Positions 48,363 through 56,803 of a DNA stretch of 64,000 nt are shown piece by piece. The first letter of the stretch is position 1, and each line of letters opens with the position of its first letter. This stretch comes from Nonomuraea fuscirosea (GTDB lineage: Bacteria; Actinomycetota; Actinomycetes; Streptosporangiales; Streptosporangiaceae). The stretch lies in the NCBI RefSeq assembly GCF_003001935.1, contig NZ_PVNG01000024.1, positions 1 to 64,000 of the forward strand, written 5' to 3'. The position numbers and the translations under genes were made by a program. The notes under the pieces are model-generated. The model made no database searches, was not told the origin of the DNA, and worked only from the letters and a program-made list of their open reading frames with translations.

Positions 48363-49247
48363 TCAGTCGAGCGCGTCCTCGATCTGGCGGCGGGTCGGCA
48401 TCGAGGTGCTGGCGCCCTCGCGCTGCACCGACAGCGCCGCCGCCACGGAGGCGAAGCGCAGGGCGCGTTCCATGGGCATCCGCTCGGTGCGCGCCACCGC
48501 CAGCGCCCCCACGAACGTGTCGCCGGCCGCCGTCGTGTCCACCGCGTTCACCTTCACCGCCGGCACCCGCAACCGCTCCCCCTCCCGCGACCCGTACAGC
48601 GCCCCCTCGGAGCCCAGCGTGATCACCGCCTCGGGAACCAGCTCCAGCAGCGCGTCCATGGCCTCGTCCGCGCCCGTCACGCCGGTGATGGCGGCGGCCT
48701 CGTGCTCGTTGGGGACGATGGTGGTGACCGCCTCCAGCAGCTCGGCGGGCAGCGGCTGGGCCGGCGCCGGGGTGAGGAAGACGGGCACGCCGGAGACGCG
48801 GGCCGCCTGAGCGGCCCGTACGACCGCCTCCATGGGCAGCTCCAGCTGCAGCAGCAGCGCCCGCGAGCCGGCGATGGCGGCCAGGTCCTCGCCGGTGGGC
48901 CCGGTGACGGTGCCGTTCGCGCCGGGGACGACGATGATCGAGTTGCCGCCGTCGTCGTCCACCACGATGTGCGCGATGCCGCTGGGGCCGGGCACCTGGC
49001 GCAGGCCGCGTACGCCCACCCCGGCCTCTGTCAGCGTGGCGCGCATCTCCGCGCTGAACCCGTCGTCGCCCACCGCCCCCAGGAACGTCACCTCGCCGCC
49101 CGCGCGGGCGGCGGCGATCGCCTGGTTGGCGCCCTTGCCGCCGGGCACGGTGCGGAAGCGGTGCCCGGTGACCGTCTCACCGCGGCGCGGGGCCTGGGAG
49201 ACGTACGCGACGAGATCCATGTTGGCGCTGCCGAAAACCGAGATCAT
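48363..49247 (-). CDS. rbsK: Ribokinase (PfkB family)
   Basis: The 294-residue protein is a ribokinase by motif: GSANMDLVAYV at the N-terminus, TVPGGKGANQAIAAARAG (PfkB signature 1), GPSGIAHIVVDDDGGNSIIVVPGAN (ribose/ATP lid), and VNAVDTTAAGDTFVGALAV (signature 2 with catalytic Asp). It should phosphorylate ribose to ribose 5-phosphate. It is the last gene of the lacI-ABC-glycohydrolase operon; its ATG overlaps the stop of the preceding gene (ATGA). The kinase after four glycohydrolases implies that free ribose, or a ribose-like sugar, is their product. Confidence 0.9.
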   Translation of the reverse strand: MISVFGSANMDLVAYVSQAPRRGETVTGHRFRTVPGGKGANQAIAAARAGGEVTFLGAVGDDGFSAEMRATLTEAGVGVRGLRQVPGPSGIAHIVVDDDGGNSIIVVPGANGTVTGPTGEDLAAIAGSRALLLQLELPMEAVVRAAQAARVSGVPVFLTPAPAQPLPAELLEAVTTIVPNEHEAAAITGVTGADEAMDALLELVPEAVITLGSEGALYGSREGERLRVPAVKVNAVDTTAAGDTFVGALAVARTERMPMERALRFASVAAALSVQREGASTSMPTRRQIEDALD

Positions 49248-50572
49248 GTCCTCATCATCTCCTGTGTCCGCGCCGCCAGCTCGGCCGGACTCACCCCGTC
49301 GAACCCGGTCAGGCTGCTGGCCAGCCTGTCGCGCAGCCGCCAGCGCTCCGGCACGCCGCCGTTCAGCGCGCCCGCGACGGAGCCGGCCGTGGCGCCGGCC
49401 GAGTCGGTGTCCCAGCCGCCCGCCACCGCCCCGGCGATCGTCGCGGTGAAGTCGCCGGCGCCGTGCACCAGGGTCGCCGCGACGAGGGCGGCGTTGTGGA
49501 TCGTGTGCACCCAGTGCAGGTCGCCGTGGCGTTCGTGGAGCAGGTCGACGACGCGTTCGAAGTCGTCCTCGCGGGTGGCGTCCGCCACGGCCAGGCGGAC
49601 CGCCGCGTACAGGCGCGAGCCGCGCGGCACCACGGACAGGCCCGCCCGCACGGCCTCCTCCGCCGAATCGGCCACCAGCGCGGCGGCGCACATCGCGGCC
49701 GCGAACATGGCTCCGTAGATCCCGTTCGCGGTGTGGGTGAGGCGGGCGTCGCGCCAGGCGTACTCGGCGGCCGTGGCGGGGTCGCCCGGGTTGACCCAGC
49801 CGTAGACGTCGGTCCTGATCATCGCGCCGATCCACTCGCGGAACGGGTTGCGGTAGGTGGCGGTGGCCGGCGGCTCGACGCCGTCGAGGAGGTTGCGGTA
49901 CGCGACCCGCTCGGCGGTGAACGTACGGCCCGCGGGCAGCTCGTCCAGCCACAGCTTGGCCACGTCCTCGGTGCCGAAGCCGCGGCCGTGCCGCTCCAGG
50001 ACCGACAGGGCCAGCAGCGGGTAGTTGAGGTCGTCGTCCTCGGGGATGCCGTCCACGTTCTCGGCCAGGGAGTTGACGGCGCTGCGCCGGTTCCACGGCC
50101 AGCGGCGGGCGACGTCGTCCGGCAGGCCCTTCGCGGTGAACCAGCCCTCGATCGGCCAGTTGCCGGTGGCCTCGGCGATCTCCCTGATGCCCGCGCGGGG
50201 GATCTTCTCGACGGGTTTGCCGAGCACGCAGCCGGCCGCGCGGCCCAGCCACGCCCCCAGCACCCGCGCGGGATCCACCTCGGCCCTGGGTCGCCGCCGC
50301 GGCCAGTCGGGGCAGGCGGCGATGATGCCGGCCAGGTCCGACGGCTCGGGCAGCGGGGAGGGGACGGCGGCCAGCTCGTCCAGCAGGTCCTCGGCCAGGC
50401 CGCGCAGCCGGACGGCCCCCGGCTCCGAGGCGCCGGCGCGCGGCGGGGCGTCGTGGCCGCCGGCCGCGTGCCAGTGGGCGGCGATCTCGCTAGCGTCGCG
50501 GCCGTCCTCGGCGGCCTGACGCAGCTCGTGACCGACGAGGTCCTCCGGCTGCACCCAGGTGAGCCGGATCAT
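49244..50572 (-). CDS. ADP-ribosylglycohydrolase-family protein 1 (N-terminal extension)
   Basis: The 442-residue protein has an ADP-ribosylglycohydrolase (DraG/ARH) domain after about 100 extra N-terminal residues. Motifs: LGAWLGRAAGCVLGKPVEKI (105-124), the first metal loop as EDDDLNY (178-184) in place of TDDT, and the second as GGWDTDSAGATAGSVAGAL (385-403). The N-terminal part (WVQPEDLVGHELRQAAEDGRDA) is not a domain I know. Family enzymes cleave N- or O-glycosidic bonds of ribose using two magnesium ions. It overlaps its neighbours by 4 nt at both ends. The substrate is unknown. Confidence 0.85.
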   Translation of the reverse strand: MIRLTWVQPEDLVGHELRQAAEDGRDASEIAAHWHAAGGHDAPPRAGASEPGAVRLRGLAEDLLDELAAVPSPLPEPSDLAGIIAACPDWPRRRPRAEVDPARVLGAWLGRAAGCVLGKPVEKIPRAGIREIAEATGNWPIEGWFTAKGLPDDVARRWPWNRRSAVNSLAENVDGIPEDDDLNYPLLALSVLERHGRGFGTEDVAKLWLDELPAGRTFTAERVAYRNLLDGVEPPATATYRNPFREWIGAMIRTDVYGWVNPGDPATAAEYAWRDARLTHTANGIYGAMFAAAMCAAALVADSAEEAVRAGLSVVPRGSRLYAAVRLAVADATREDDFERVVDLLHERHGDLHWVHTIHNAALVAATLVHGAGDFTATIAGAVAGGWDTDSAGATAGSVAGALNGGVPERWRLRDRLASSLTGFDGVSPAELAARTQEMMRT

Positions 50573-51708
50573 GCGCCGTCGAGCTCGGCGAAGGCGGACT
50601 CGTGGGCGCGGCGGCGGAGCAGGTCGCCCTCGTGCACCCGGCGCGCCACGGCGGCGATGGAGCGCCCCGGAGCCACCAGGTCCGTCCTGCTGGCGGCCGC
50701 CACCTGCTCGACCCACTCCTTCGGCACGCCGTCCAGCCCGCCGAGCGCGCCCGCGATGGCCCCGCCCATGGAGGCGATCGAGTCGGCGTCGCGCCCGTAG
50801 TTGACGCCGCCCAGCACGGTGTCCCGGTAGTCGCCCTTGGCGATCACCAGGAACCCCAGCGCCAGGGGCAGCTCCTCGATGCTGTGCACCCGGCTCGGCC
50901 GCCGCGCGCCCAGGCCCTGGTCACGGTAGGTGTCGGCGACCGTGTCGTACGGCCTGACCGCCGCCCGCAGCGCCTCGAACGAGCCCTCCCAGTGCCCGAG
51001 CCCGGACGCGGCCTCGCACACCGCCTCGATGGCGGCCCTGGTGCCGTCCTTGGCCAGGCGCAGGCAGGCGGCCACCACGGAGTCGGCGGTGGCGCCCGGC
51101 CGCATCGCCTCGGCCACGGCGGCGGCCATCACGCCCGCCGCCTCACGCCCGTAACTGGACTGGTGCGCGCCGGTCAGGTCGACGGCCTCGGCGTAGGCGG
51201 CATCGGGGTCGGCGGCGTTGACGATGCCGACGGGGGCGACGTACATGGCGGCGCCGCAGTTCACGATGTTGCCGACACCGGCCTCGCGCGGGTCGGCGTG
51301 GCCGTAGTGCAGCCTGGCCACGATCCACTTCTCGGCCAGGAAGATCCGCTGCAGCGGCAGCGCCTCGGCCTCCAGCTCGGGGATCCAGCGCCGCTCACCC
51401 ATCAGCTCGGGCACCAGGTGCTCGGCCATGGAGTAGGCGTCCAGGTGGCCGCCGGTCTTCTCGTACACGCGGATGAGGGCGTGCGTCATCAGGGTGTCGT
51501 CGGTGATGTGGCCGTCCCCCTTGTGGTACGGCGCGATGGGCCTGGCGTTGCGCCAGTCCTCGTTGTACGGGGGCACGACGCCCTCGACGCGGCCGCCGTA
51601 CCGTTCGACGATCTGCTCGGAGGTCCAGCCCTCGGTGGCGCCGCCCAGCGCGTCACCGACCGCCGCCCCCGCCACGCAGCCGGTCGCCCTGTCCTCAAGC
51701 GGCGTCAT
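50569..51708 (-). CDS. ADP-ribosylglycohydrolase-family protein 2
   Basis: The 379-residue protein is a standard ARH-fold enzyme: GCVAGAAVGDALGGATEGW (10-28), HITDDTLMTHALI with TDDT at 69-72, and GVNYGRDADSIASMGGAIAGALGG with GRDADS at 305-310. All expected metal ligands are present, so it should be catalytic. Extra sequence between motifs (PYNEDWRNARPIAPYHKGDG, and the aromatic-rich KWIVARLHYGHADPREAG) probably shapes its own substrate pocket. It is coupled to both neighbours by ATGA overlaps. Confidence 0.87.
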   Translation of the reverse strand: MTPLEDRATGCVAGAAVGDALGGATEGWTSEQIVERYGGRVEGVVPPYNEDWRNARPIAPYHKGDGHITDDTLMTHALIRVYEKTGGHLDAYSMAEHLVPELMGERRWIPELEAEALPLQRIFLAEKWIVARLHYGHADPREAGVGNIVNCGAAMYVAPVGIVNAADPDAAYAEAVDLTGAHQSSYGREAAGVMAAAVAEAMRPGATADSVVAACLRLAKDGTRAAIEAVCEAASGLGHWEGSFEALRAAVRPYDTVADTYRDQGLGARRPSRVHSIEELPLALGFLVIAKGDYRDTVLGGVNYGRDADSIASMGGAIAGALGGLDGVPKEWVEQVAAASRTDLVAPGRSIAAVARRVHEGDLLRRRAHESAFAELDGA

Positions 51709-52787
51709 GCGATTCCCTCCAGTAGTTCGATCAGATCTCGGCCCGCCAGGTCAGGCAGGCAACAACCGGCCAGCGTACGGGCCGGGGCGGTCCACCCCTC
51801 CGGGATCGCCCCGTACCCGCCGCAGGCCCCGGTGAGCGCGCCGGTCAGCGCGGGCGCCGAGTCGGCCAGCGGCGCCAGGCAGGCCGCGGCGGGCACGGCC
51901 CTGGTGAGCTCGCCTCCCGCCGCCTCGGCCAGCGCCAGCGCCACGGGCACCGTCTGCGCGGCGCCGACGCCGTAGCTGTAGACGTGGTCGAGCAGCGCGG
52001 CGTCCAGCGCGGGGACGGCGGCGAACGGGTCGCCCGCCTTCCGCGCGACGGACAGCGCCAGGCGGGCGTTGTGCCCGATGGCGGTGTCCGCGGGCAGCCT
52101 GTCCAGTGCCGCCTCGACCGCCGCCGCCACATCCCCCGACATCGACCCTGCCGCCACAGCGGCGGCCATGGCCTGGGCGGCGAGCACTCCGTCGCCCGCG
52201 TTCGTCACCTGCGCGTCCTCGGTGGGGTCCCTCCCCAGGACCCCGAACGCGACGGCTCTGATGGCGGCGGCGTCGTCGAAATGATGGGGATTGTCATGCC
52301 CCGACGCGGGCGGCTCGACACCGTTGGCCAGGTTGTCCAGCGCGGTGGCCACGGAGATGCGCGCCCTGATCGGCGCGGGCGCCCCACCGCTCGGACCGGC
52401 GCCGGGCAGGCCGGAAGGCCGGCCGGCGGCCGGACCGGCGCCCGGCTGACCGGCGGGTTGGCCGGCGCCCGGCGGGCCGGCGCCTGGGCGCGACGGGACG
52501 AGGTCTCTGAACGCCTCCGCCCGTGGCCGGTCGATGGTCAGCAGCGTCCAGGCCAGCCACTCGGCGTCGTCTGACGGCCCGATCCGCAGCGGCGCGACCG
52601 GCTGGTTCAGCGCGAACGGCACCGGCAGCGTGGTCACCTGATGCTCTTCGGCGAAGGCGTCCAGCTCGCGGTGCAGCCGCCGGCTCCAGGGCGCGTGCAG
52701 GGCCGCGCGGTGCCTGGCCGCGGGCCAGCCCACGGCGTCACCGACGGCGAGCCCGGCGACGGCCCCCCTGATTCTGTCCCCCGACAT
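51705..52787 (-). CDS. ADP-ribosylglycohydrolase-family protein 3, altered metal site
   Basis: The 360-residue protein belongs to the same fold: GAVAGLAVGDAVGWP (8-22) and SDDAEWLAWTLL with SDD at 72-74. The second metal loop, GRDADS-like in its neighbours, here reads PLADSAPALTGALTGA (about 305-319), so the first of the two Asp residues is lost. Residues 100-139 are a Gly/Ala/Pro-rich insert encoded by short GC-rich repeats (about 52380-52500). It may have weak or changed activity, or pair with another member. It overlaps the gene 2 start by 4 nt and is 6 bp from gene 4. Confidence 0.78.
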   Translation of the reverse strand: MSGDRIRGAVAGLAVGDAVGWPAARHRAALHAPWSRRLHRELDAFAEEHQVTTLPVPFALNQPVAPLRIGPSDDAEWLAWTLLTIDRPRAEAFRDLVPSRPGAGPPGAGQPAGQPGAGPAAGRPSGLPGAGPSGGAPAPIRARISVATALDNLANGVEPPASGHDNPHHFDDAAAIRAVAFGVLGRDPTEDAQVTNAGDGVLAAQAMAAAVAAGSMSGDVAAAVEAALDRLPADTAIGHNARLALSVARKAGDPFAAVPALDAALLDHVYSYGVGAAQTVPVALALAEAAGGELTRAVPAAACLAPLADSAPALTGALTGACGGYGAIPEGWTAPARTLAGCCLPDLAGRDLIELLEGIA

Positions 52788-52793
52788 GGTGTT

Positions 52794-53765
52794 CTACAGT
52801 CCTTCCGCCAGTTCGTCGGCGACGTCCAGCACATGTCTTCCGGCCACGACGGGCAGGCACTTGCCCGTCACCGGCCCGATCCTGGCGGCCCAGCGGGCCG
52901 GCACGCCGCGCTCTCCCCGCGCGGCCCCGGCCACCGCTCCCGCGATGGCGCCGATCGTGTCGGCGTCCCGGCCCAGGCTCACCCCGAACGTCACGGACGC
53001 CTCCACCTCGCCGCCCCCCGCGAGGAAGGCGGCCAGGGCCAGCGCCACGGCCTCGGGCGCGACGTCGGTCCACGGGTAGTGCCGCACGACGACGGCCCGG
53101 TGCAACGCCTCCACGAGCTCCGAGCCACCCGGATCCGGGAAGGACGCGAGGACGTCACGTACGCGGACGACGTTCCTGGCCGTCCACGAGTCCGCCGGGA
53201 TCACCGCCAGCGCCGCCGCGACCGCCTCGTCCGGCGTGGTCCCGCCCATGGCGGCGGCCACCGCCCCGGCGACCGCCCGGCCGCCGACGATGCCCTCGCC
53301 CGACCCGCTGACCAGCCCGTCCTGTTCGACCAGCCGGGCCGCCTCCGCCGGATCCCCCGGGCAGAAGATCCCGTACGGCGCCGCGCGCATCGCCAGCCCG
53401 TCCGACCAGCCGTGCGCGTGCACGAGCCCGGTCAGCGGCGGCTCCAGCCCCCGGCGAAGCGCTTCGACGGTGCCCAGCTCGGAGAAGCCGGCTCCGCGCA
53501 TGGGCCCGCTCACCCGGGGGATGATCTCCGCCCGGTACGCGGCCGCCACATCGTGCGCGCGAAGGTCGTGCCCGTGACGGACGAGCAGCGAGGCGGCGAA
53601 GATCGCGTACTCGGTGTCGTCGGTGCCGCCGCCCTCGATCTCGGTGAGCCGCCCCCACCGCCGCCGGATCTCGGCCGGCGTGAGGTTCTCGGCCGGGGCC
53701 CCGAGGGCGTCGCCGGCCGCCAGGCCGAGCAGGCACCCCCGGGCCCTGTCCCGCAAGGAAGTCAC
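52794..53765 (-). CDS. ADP-ribosylglycohydrolase-family protein 4
   Basis: The 323-residue protein is the most compact ARH member: GCLLGLAAGDALGAPAENL (10-28), GGGTDDTEYAIF with TDDT at 48-51, and GVSLGRDADTIGAIAGAVAGAARG with GRDADT at 265-270. The full metal set is present. It is the first glycohydrolase after the binding protein; its GTG overlaps that gene's stop (GTGA). By family knowledge it should hydrolyse a ribosyl bond with two magnesium ions; ADP-ribose itself need not be the substrate. Confidence 0.87.
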   Translation of the reverse strand: MTSLRDRARGCLLGLAAGDALGAPAENLTPAEIRRRWGRLTEIEGGGTDDTEYAIFAASLLVRHGHDLRAHDVAAAYRAEIIPRVSGPMRGAGFSELGTVEALRRGLEPPLTGLVHAHGWSDGLAMRAAPYGIFCPGDPAEAARLVEQDGLVSGSGEGIVGGRAVAGAVAAAMGGTTPDEAVAAALAVIPADSWTARNVVRVRDVLASFPDPGGSELVEALHRAVVVRHYPWTDVAPEAVALALAAFLAGGGEVEASVTFGVSLGRDADTIGAIAGAVAGAARGERGVPARWAARIGPVTGKCLPVVAGRHVLDVADELAEGL

Positions 53766-55063
53766 CGCTGGTACCGCTCCAGCACCTTGTTGCCGTCCTC
53801 GACCAGCTTGGTCGCGGCCTGGTCGAGGGTGATCTTGTCGGCGAAGTACTCCTGCAGCGCGGGCGTGGCGACCTTGCTCTTCCACTCGTCGAACCCGTTC
53901 ACCTTCAGGAACGGCGCCACGACGAGGTCCTTGGCGGAGGCGGTGGCCACGTCCCAGCCGTTCTCCTTCGTGGTCATGGCCGGGTCGGCGGCGGCCGTCT
54001 GGGAGGTCGGCAGCAGCCAGTCGCCCTTGGCGAGCTTGGCCTGGTTGGCGCCGTTCAGGAAGAACGAGATGAACTTCATCGCCTCGTCCGGGTGCTCGCT
54101 CTCCTGCGCGATCGACAGCGTCTGCGAGACCGCGCCCTGCTGGGCGCTGGTGCCCTTGGGCGCGGGCAGCGTCACCCACTCGAACCCGTCGGGCGCCTGC
54201 TCGGCGACCTGCTGGCGCAGGTAGACGCCGGTCGGCAGCAGCGCGAACTTGCCCTTGTAGAAGGCGGGCAGCGGGTCCGCGGTGCCCTGGCCGAGCGCGG
54301 CCGGGTCGGCGGACTTGTCCTTGTAGAGCTGGTCGTGGATGCGCTGGAGCACCTCGCGCTCCTCGGGGCCGACCTTGACGGTGGTCTTGCCGCCGGCGGT
54401 CTGGAAGAAGGTGCCGCCGAAGTTGAGCGCCAGGTTGAGCGTCTTGTTGACCGGCGACTTCATCGGCCAGGCCACGCCGAACGTGCCGCCCTTGGTCATC
54501 TTCTTGGCCGCCGCGGAGAACTCGTCCCACGTCCACGGGTCACCCGCGGCGGGGACGCGCACGCCCGAGTCGTCGAGCAGCTTCTTGTTGGCGATGATGA
54601 CCTGCGACTCCTGGAGGAACGGCACGCCGTACACGCCCTGCTCGCCCTTGCCGCCGTCGAAGGTGACGGTGTCCCAGGCGGTCTGCGGGATGTCGCTCTT
54701 CAGCTCGGCGGGCAGCTTGGCACCGAGGTCGAGCAGGTAGCCGTCGGAGGCGAAGCCGGCCAGGGCGGGCGAGTCGTTGTGGATGACGTCGGGCGCGGTG
54801 CCGCCGGCGAACTGGGTGACGAGCTGGTCGTTGACGTTGTCCCAGCTGCCCTGGACGTAGGTGACCTGGATGCCGGGGTTGGCCTTGTTCCACTCGTCCA
54901 CGATCTGCTTGTTCGCGGCGACGGACTCCTTCTGCCAGGCCAGGCTGAGGAAGTCGAGCTTGACGGGCGCGCCGGGCGAGGACGACGACTCGCCGCCGCC
55001 CCCTCCGCACGCGGCGGCGAGCGTGAGGACGGCCGCCGCCGCCAGAGCGGACTTGATTCGCAT
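53762..55063 (-). CDS. CUT1-type sugar ABC transporter substrate-binding lipoprotein
   Basis: The 433-residue protein has a lipoprotein signal (VLTLAAACGGGGG, Cys at about 19) and the family 1 extracellular solute-binding fold: VDEWNKANPGIQVTYVQGSWDNVNDQLVTQFAGGTAPDVIHNDS, GVPFLQESQVIIANKKLLDDSG, DPWTWDEFSAAAKKMTKGG, and HPDEAMKFISFFLNG. It should bind an oligosaccharide or glycoside outside the cell and deliver it to the two permeases upstream. AGGAGG precedes its ATG. Aromatic residues SWDN, WTW and YLRQQ may line the sugar site. The ligand is unknown; the downstream genes suggest a ribosyl compound. Confidence 0.9.
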   Translation of the reverse strand: MRIKSALAAAAVLTLAAACGGGGGESSSSPGAPVKLDFLSLAWQKESVAANKQIVDEWNKANPGIQVTYVQGSWDNVNDQLVTQFAGGTAPDVIHNDSPALAGFASDGYLLDLGAKLPAELKSDIPQTAWDTVTFDGGKGEQGVYGVPFLQESQVIIANKKLLDDSGVRVPAAGDPWTWDEFSAAAKKMTKGGTFGVAWPMKSPVNKTLNLALNFGGTFFQTAGGKTTVKVGPEEREVLQRIHDQLYKDKSADPAALGQGTADPLPAFYKGKFALLPTGVYLRQQVAEQAPDGFEWVTLPAPKGTSAQQGAVSQTLSIAQESEHPDEAMKFISFFLNGANQAKLAKGDWLLPTSQTAAADPAMTTKENGWDVATASAKDLVVAPFLKVNGFDEWKSKVATPALQEYFADKITLDQAATKLVEDGNKVLERYQR

Positions 55064-55073
55064 ATGAGGCCTC

Positions 55074-55892
55074 CTAGCCCTTGACGGCGCCGGCCATCAG
55101 GCCGGACTTCAGTCGCCGCTGGATGATTGCGAAGAAGATCAGGCTGGGGATCGTCGCCATGAGCGACGCCGCGGCCAGCGGCCCGAGCCTGGCCACCCCC
55201 TCGGGGCCGGTGAACCTCACCAGCGTGAGCGGGAGCGTCATGACGTCGGGGTCCTGCAAGATCACGAGGGCGAACATGAACTCGTTCCAGGACGAGATGA
55301 ACGAGAACAGCAGGGTGGCCACCACGCCCGGCGCGAGCAGCGGGGCGACCACGCTGACGATCGAGCGCAGGCGGCTCGCGCCGTCCACCGACGCGGCCTC
55401 CTCCAGCTCGGGCGGCACGGCGCGGACGTACCCCTGCAGCATCCACAGCGCGAACGGCAGCGTGAACGTCACGTGCACCACCACCAGGCCGGGCAGCGTG
55501 TTCACCAGGTCCAGGTCCCGCAGGATCATGAAGAGCGGGATGATGATCAGGATGAACGGGAACACCTGGCTGACCAGCACCCACCCGATCGCGATCTTGT
55601 TGACCAGCCCCCGGTAACGGGCCATGGCGTAGGAGGCGGGCAGCGAGATCACCACGGTGATCACGCTGGCGAACAGCGCCACCACCAGGCTCCGCGCCGC
55701 CGCCCCGACCAGGTCCTGCTCCCCGAACGCGTCGGTGAAGTTGGCCAGCGTGGGCTCGCGCGGGATCCACGTCGGCTCCGTCAGCGCCATCTCCTGGGGC
55801 GTCTTCAGCGCCGTGGACAGCAGCCACAGCAGCGGGAACGCCAGGAAGACGACGTACGCGACCAGCGCCACGTACTGTGAAACGCGTTTCAC
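55074..55892 (-). CDS. CUT1 ABC transporter permease (MalG-like)
   Basis: The 272-residue protein has six membrane segments and the EAA loop LEEAASVDGASRLRSIVSVVAPLLAPGVV that contacts the ATPase. It is the MalG-type partner of the preceding permease. The start is GTG at 55892, coupled to the upstream stop. The first codons form a perfect 16-bp palindrome, GTGAAACGCGTTTCAC (55877-55892). No ATPase gene is present in the operon; actinomycetes often share one (MsiK-type) among CUT1 systems. Confidence 0.9.
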   Translation of the reverse strand: MKRVSQYVALVAYVVFLAFPLLWLLSTALKTPQEMALTEPTWIPREPTLANFTDAFGEQDLVGAAARSLVVALFASVITVVISLPASYAMARYRGLVNKIAIGWVLVSQVFPFILIIIPLFMILRDLDLVNTLPGLVVVHVTFTLPFALWMLQGYVRAVPPELEEAASVDGASRLRSIVSVVAPLLAPGVVATLLFSFISSWNEFMFALVILQDPDVMTLPLTLVRFTGPEGVARLGPLAAASLMATIPSLIFFAIIQRRLKSGLMAGAVKG

Positions 55893-56803
55893 CTGGCCTC
55901 CCTCATCTGCCGCCACAGGTACAGCCCGAGCACCGCGAGCACGACGATCGCCATGGCGAGGCCGAGCATCGAGGCGTAACCGGCCATGCGGTAGCGGAAC
56001 GCCTCCTCGTACGCGAACAGCATCGGCAGCCGCGTGCGCCCTCCCGGCCCGCCCTGCGTGAGCACGTAGACCAGGCCGAACTGGTTAATGTTCCACACGA
56101 AGTCGAGCGAGGTGATCGCCACGATGACCGGCCTGAGCTGCGGCAGCGTGATGCTCCAGAAGCGCCGCCAGGAGCCCGCGCCGTCCATCTCACCGGCCTC
56201 GTAGAGCTCCTTGGGCACGTTCTGCAGGCCCGCGAGCAGCACGACCGTGGTCTGCGGCATGCCCGCCCAGACACCCACCACGATGATCGCGGGCAGGGCG
56301 AGCGAGAAGTCGGCCAGCCAGTTGACGTGCGTGCCGAGCAGGTCGTTCAGTATGCCCGCGTCGGGGTGGTAGACGAGCTTCCACATCAGGCCGATGACCA
56401 CCGGCGGCATCGCCCACGGCACCACCGACAGCACCCGGGCCACGGCCCGGCCGCGCAGCTTCTCGTTGAGCAGCAGCGCCAGGCCGAGCGCGGCGACGAA
56501 CTGCAGCACGGTCACGGAGACGGACCAGATCGCGCCGATCCGGAACGAGGACCAGAACTCGTCGTCGGCCAGCAGCGCGGTGAAGTTCTCCAGGCCGACG
56601 AACTCGGTCTGGTGGACGCGGGTGTTGCGGGCGTCGGTGAAGGCCAGGCCGATGCCGTACAGCAGCGGGCCCATGCTGAACAGCAGCACCGGCACCATCG
56701 CCGGCAGCATCAGCAGCCACATCTCCCGCGTCTTGCGCGAGGGCCCGCGGCGTCTGGCCCGCGACCGCCGGGGCGGCGCCGCTCTCGTCTCGGTGGCCGT
56801 CAC
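55889..56803 (-). CDS. CUT1 ABC transporter permease (MalF-like)
   Basis: The 304-residue protein has an Arg-rich N-terminus, six membrane segments and the EAA loop LYEAGEMDGAGSWRRFWSITLPQLRPVIV. VLQFVAALGLALLLNEKLRGR and GLVYVLTQGGPGG are typical for MalF/UgpA-type permeases. The GTG at 56803 overlaps the lacI stop (GTGA), and its own stop overlaps the next permease. Confidence 0.9.
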   Translation of the reverse strand: MTATETRAAPPRRSRARRRGPSRKTREMWLLMLPAMVPVLLFSMGPLLYGIGLAFTDARNTRVHQTEFVGLENFTALLADDEFWSSFRIGAIWSVSVTVLQFVAALGLALLLNEKLRGRAVARVLSVVPWAMPPVVIGLMWKLVYHPDAGILNDLLGTHVNWLADFSLALPAIIVVGVWAGMPQTTVVLLAGLQNVPKELYEAGEMDGAGSWRRFWSITLPQLRPVIVAITSLDFVWNINQFGLVYVLTQGGPGGRTRLPMLFAYEEAFRYRMAGYASMLGLAMAIVVLAVLGLYLWRQMREAR

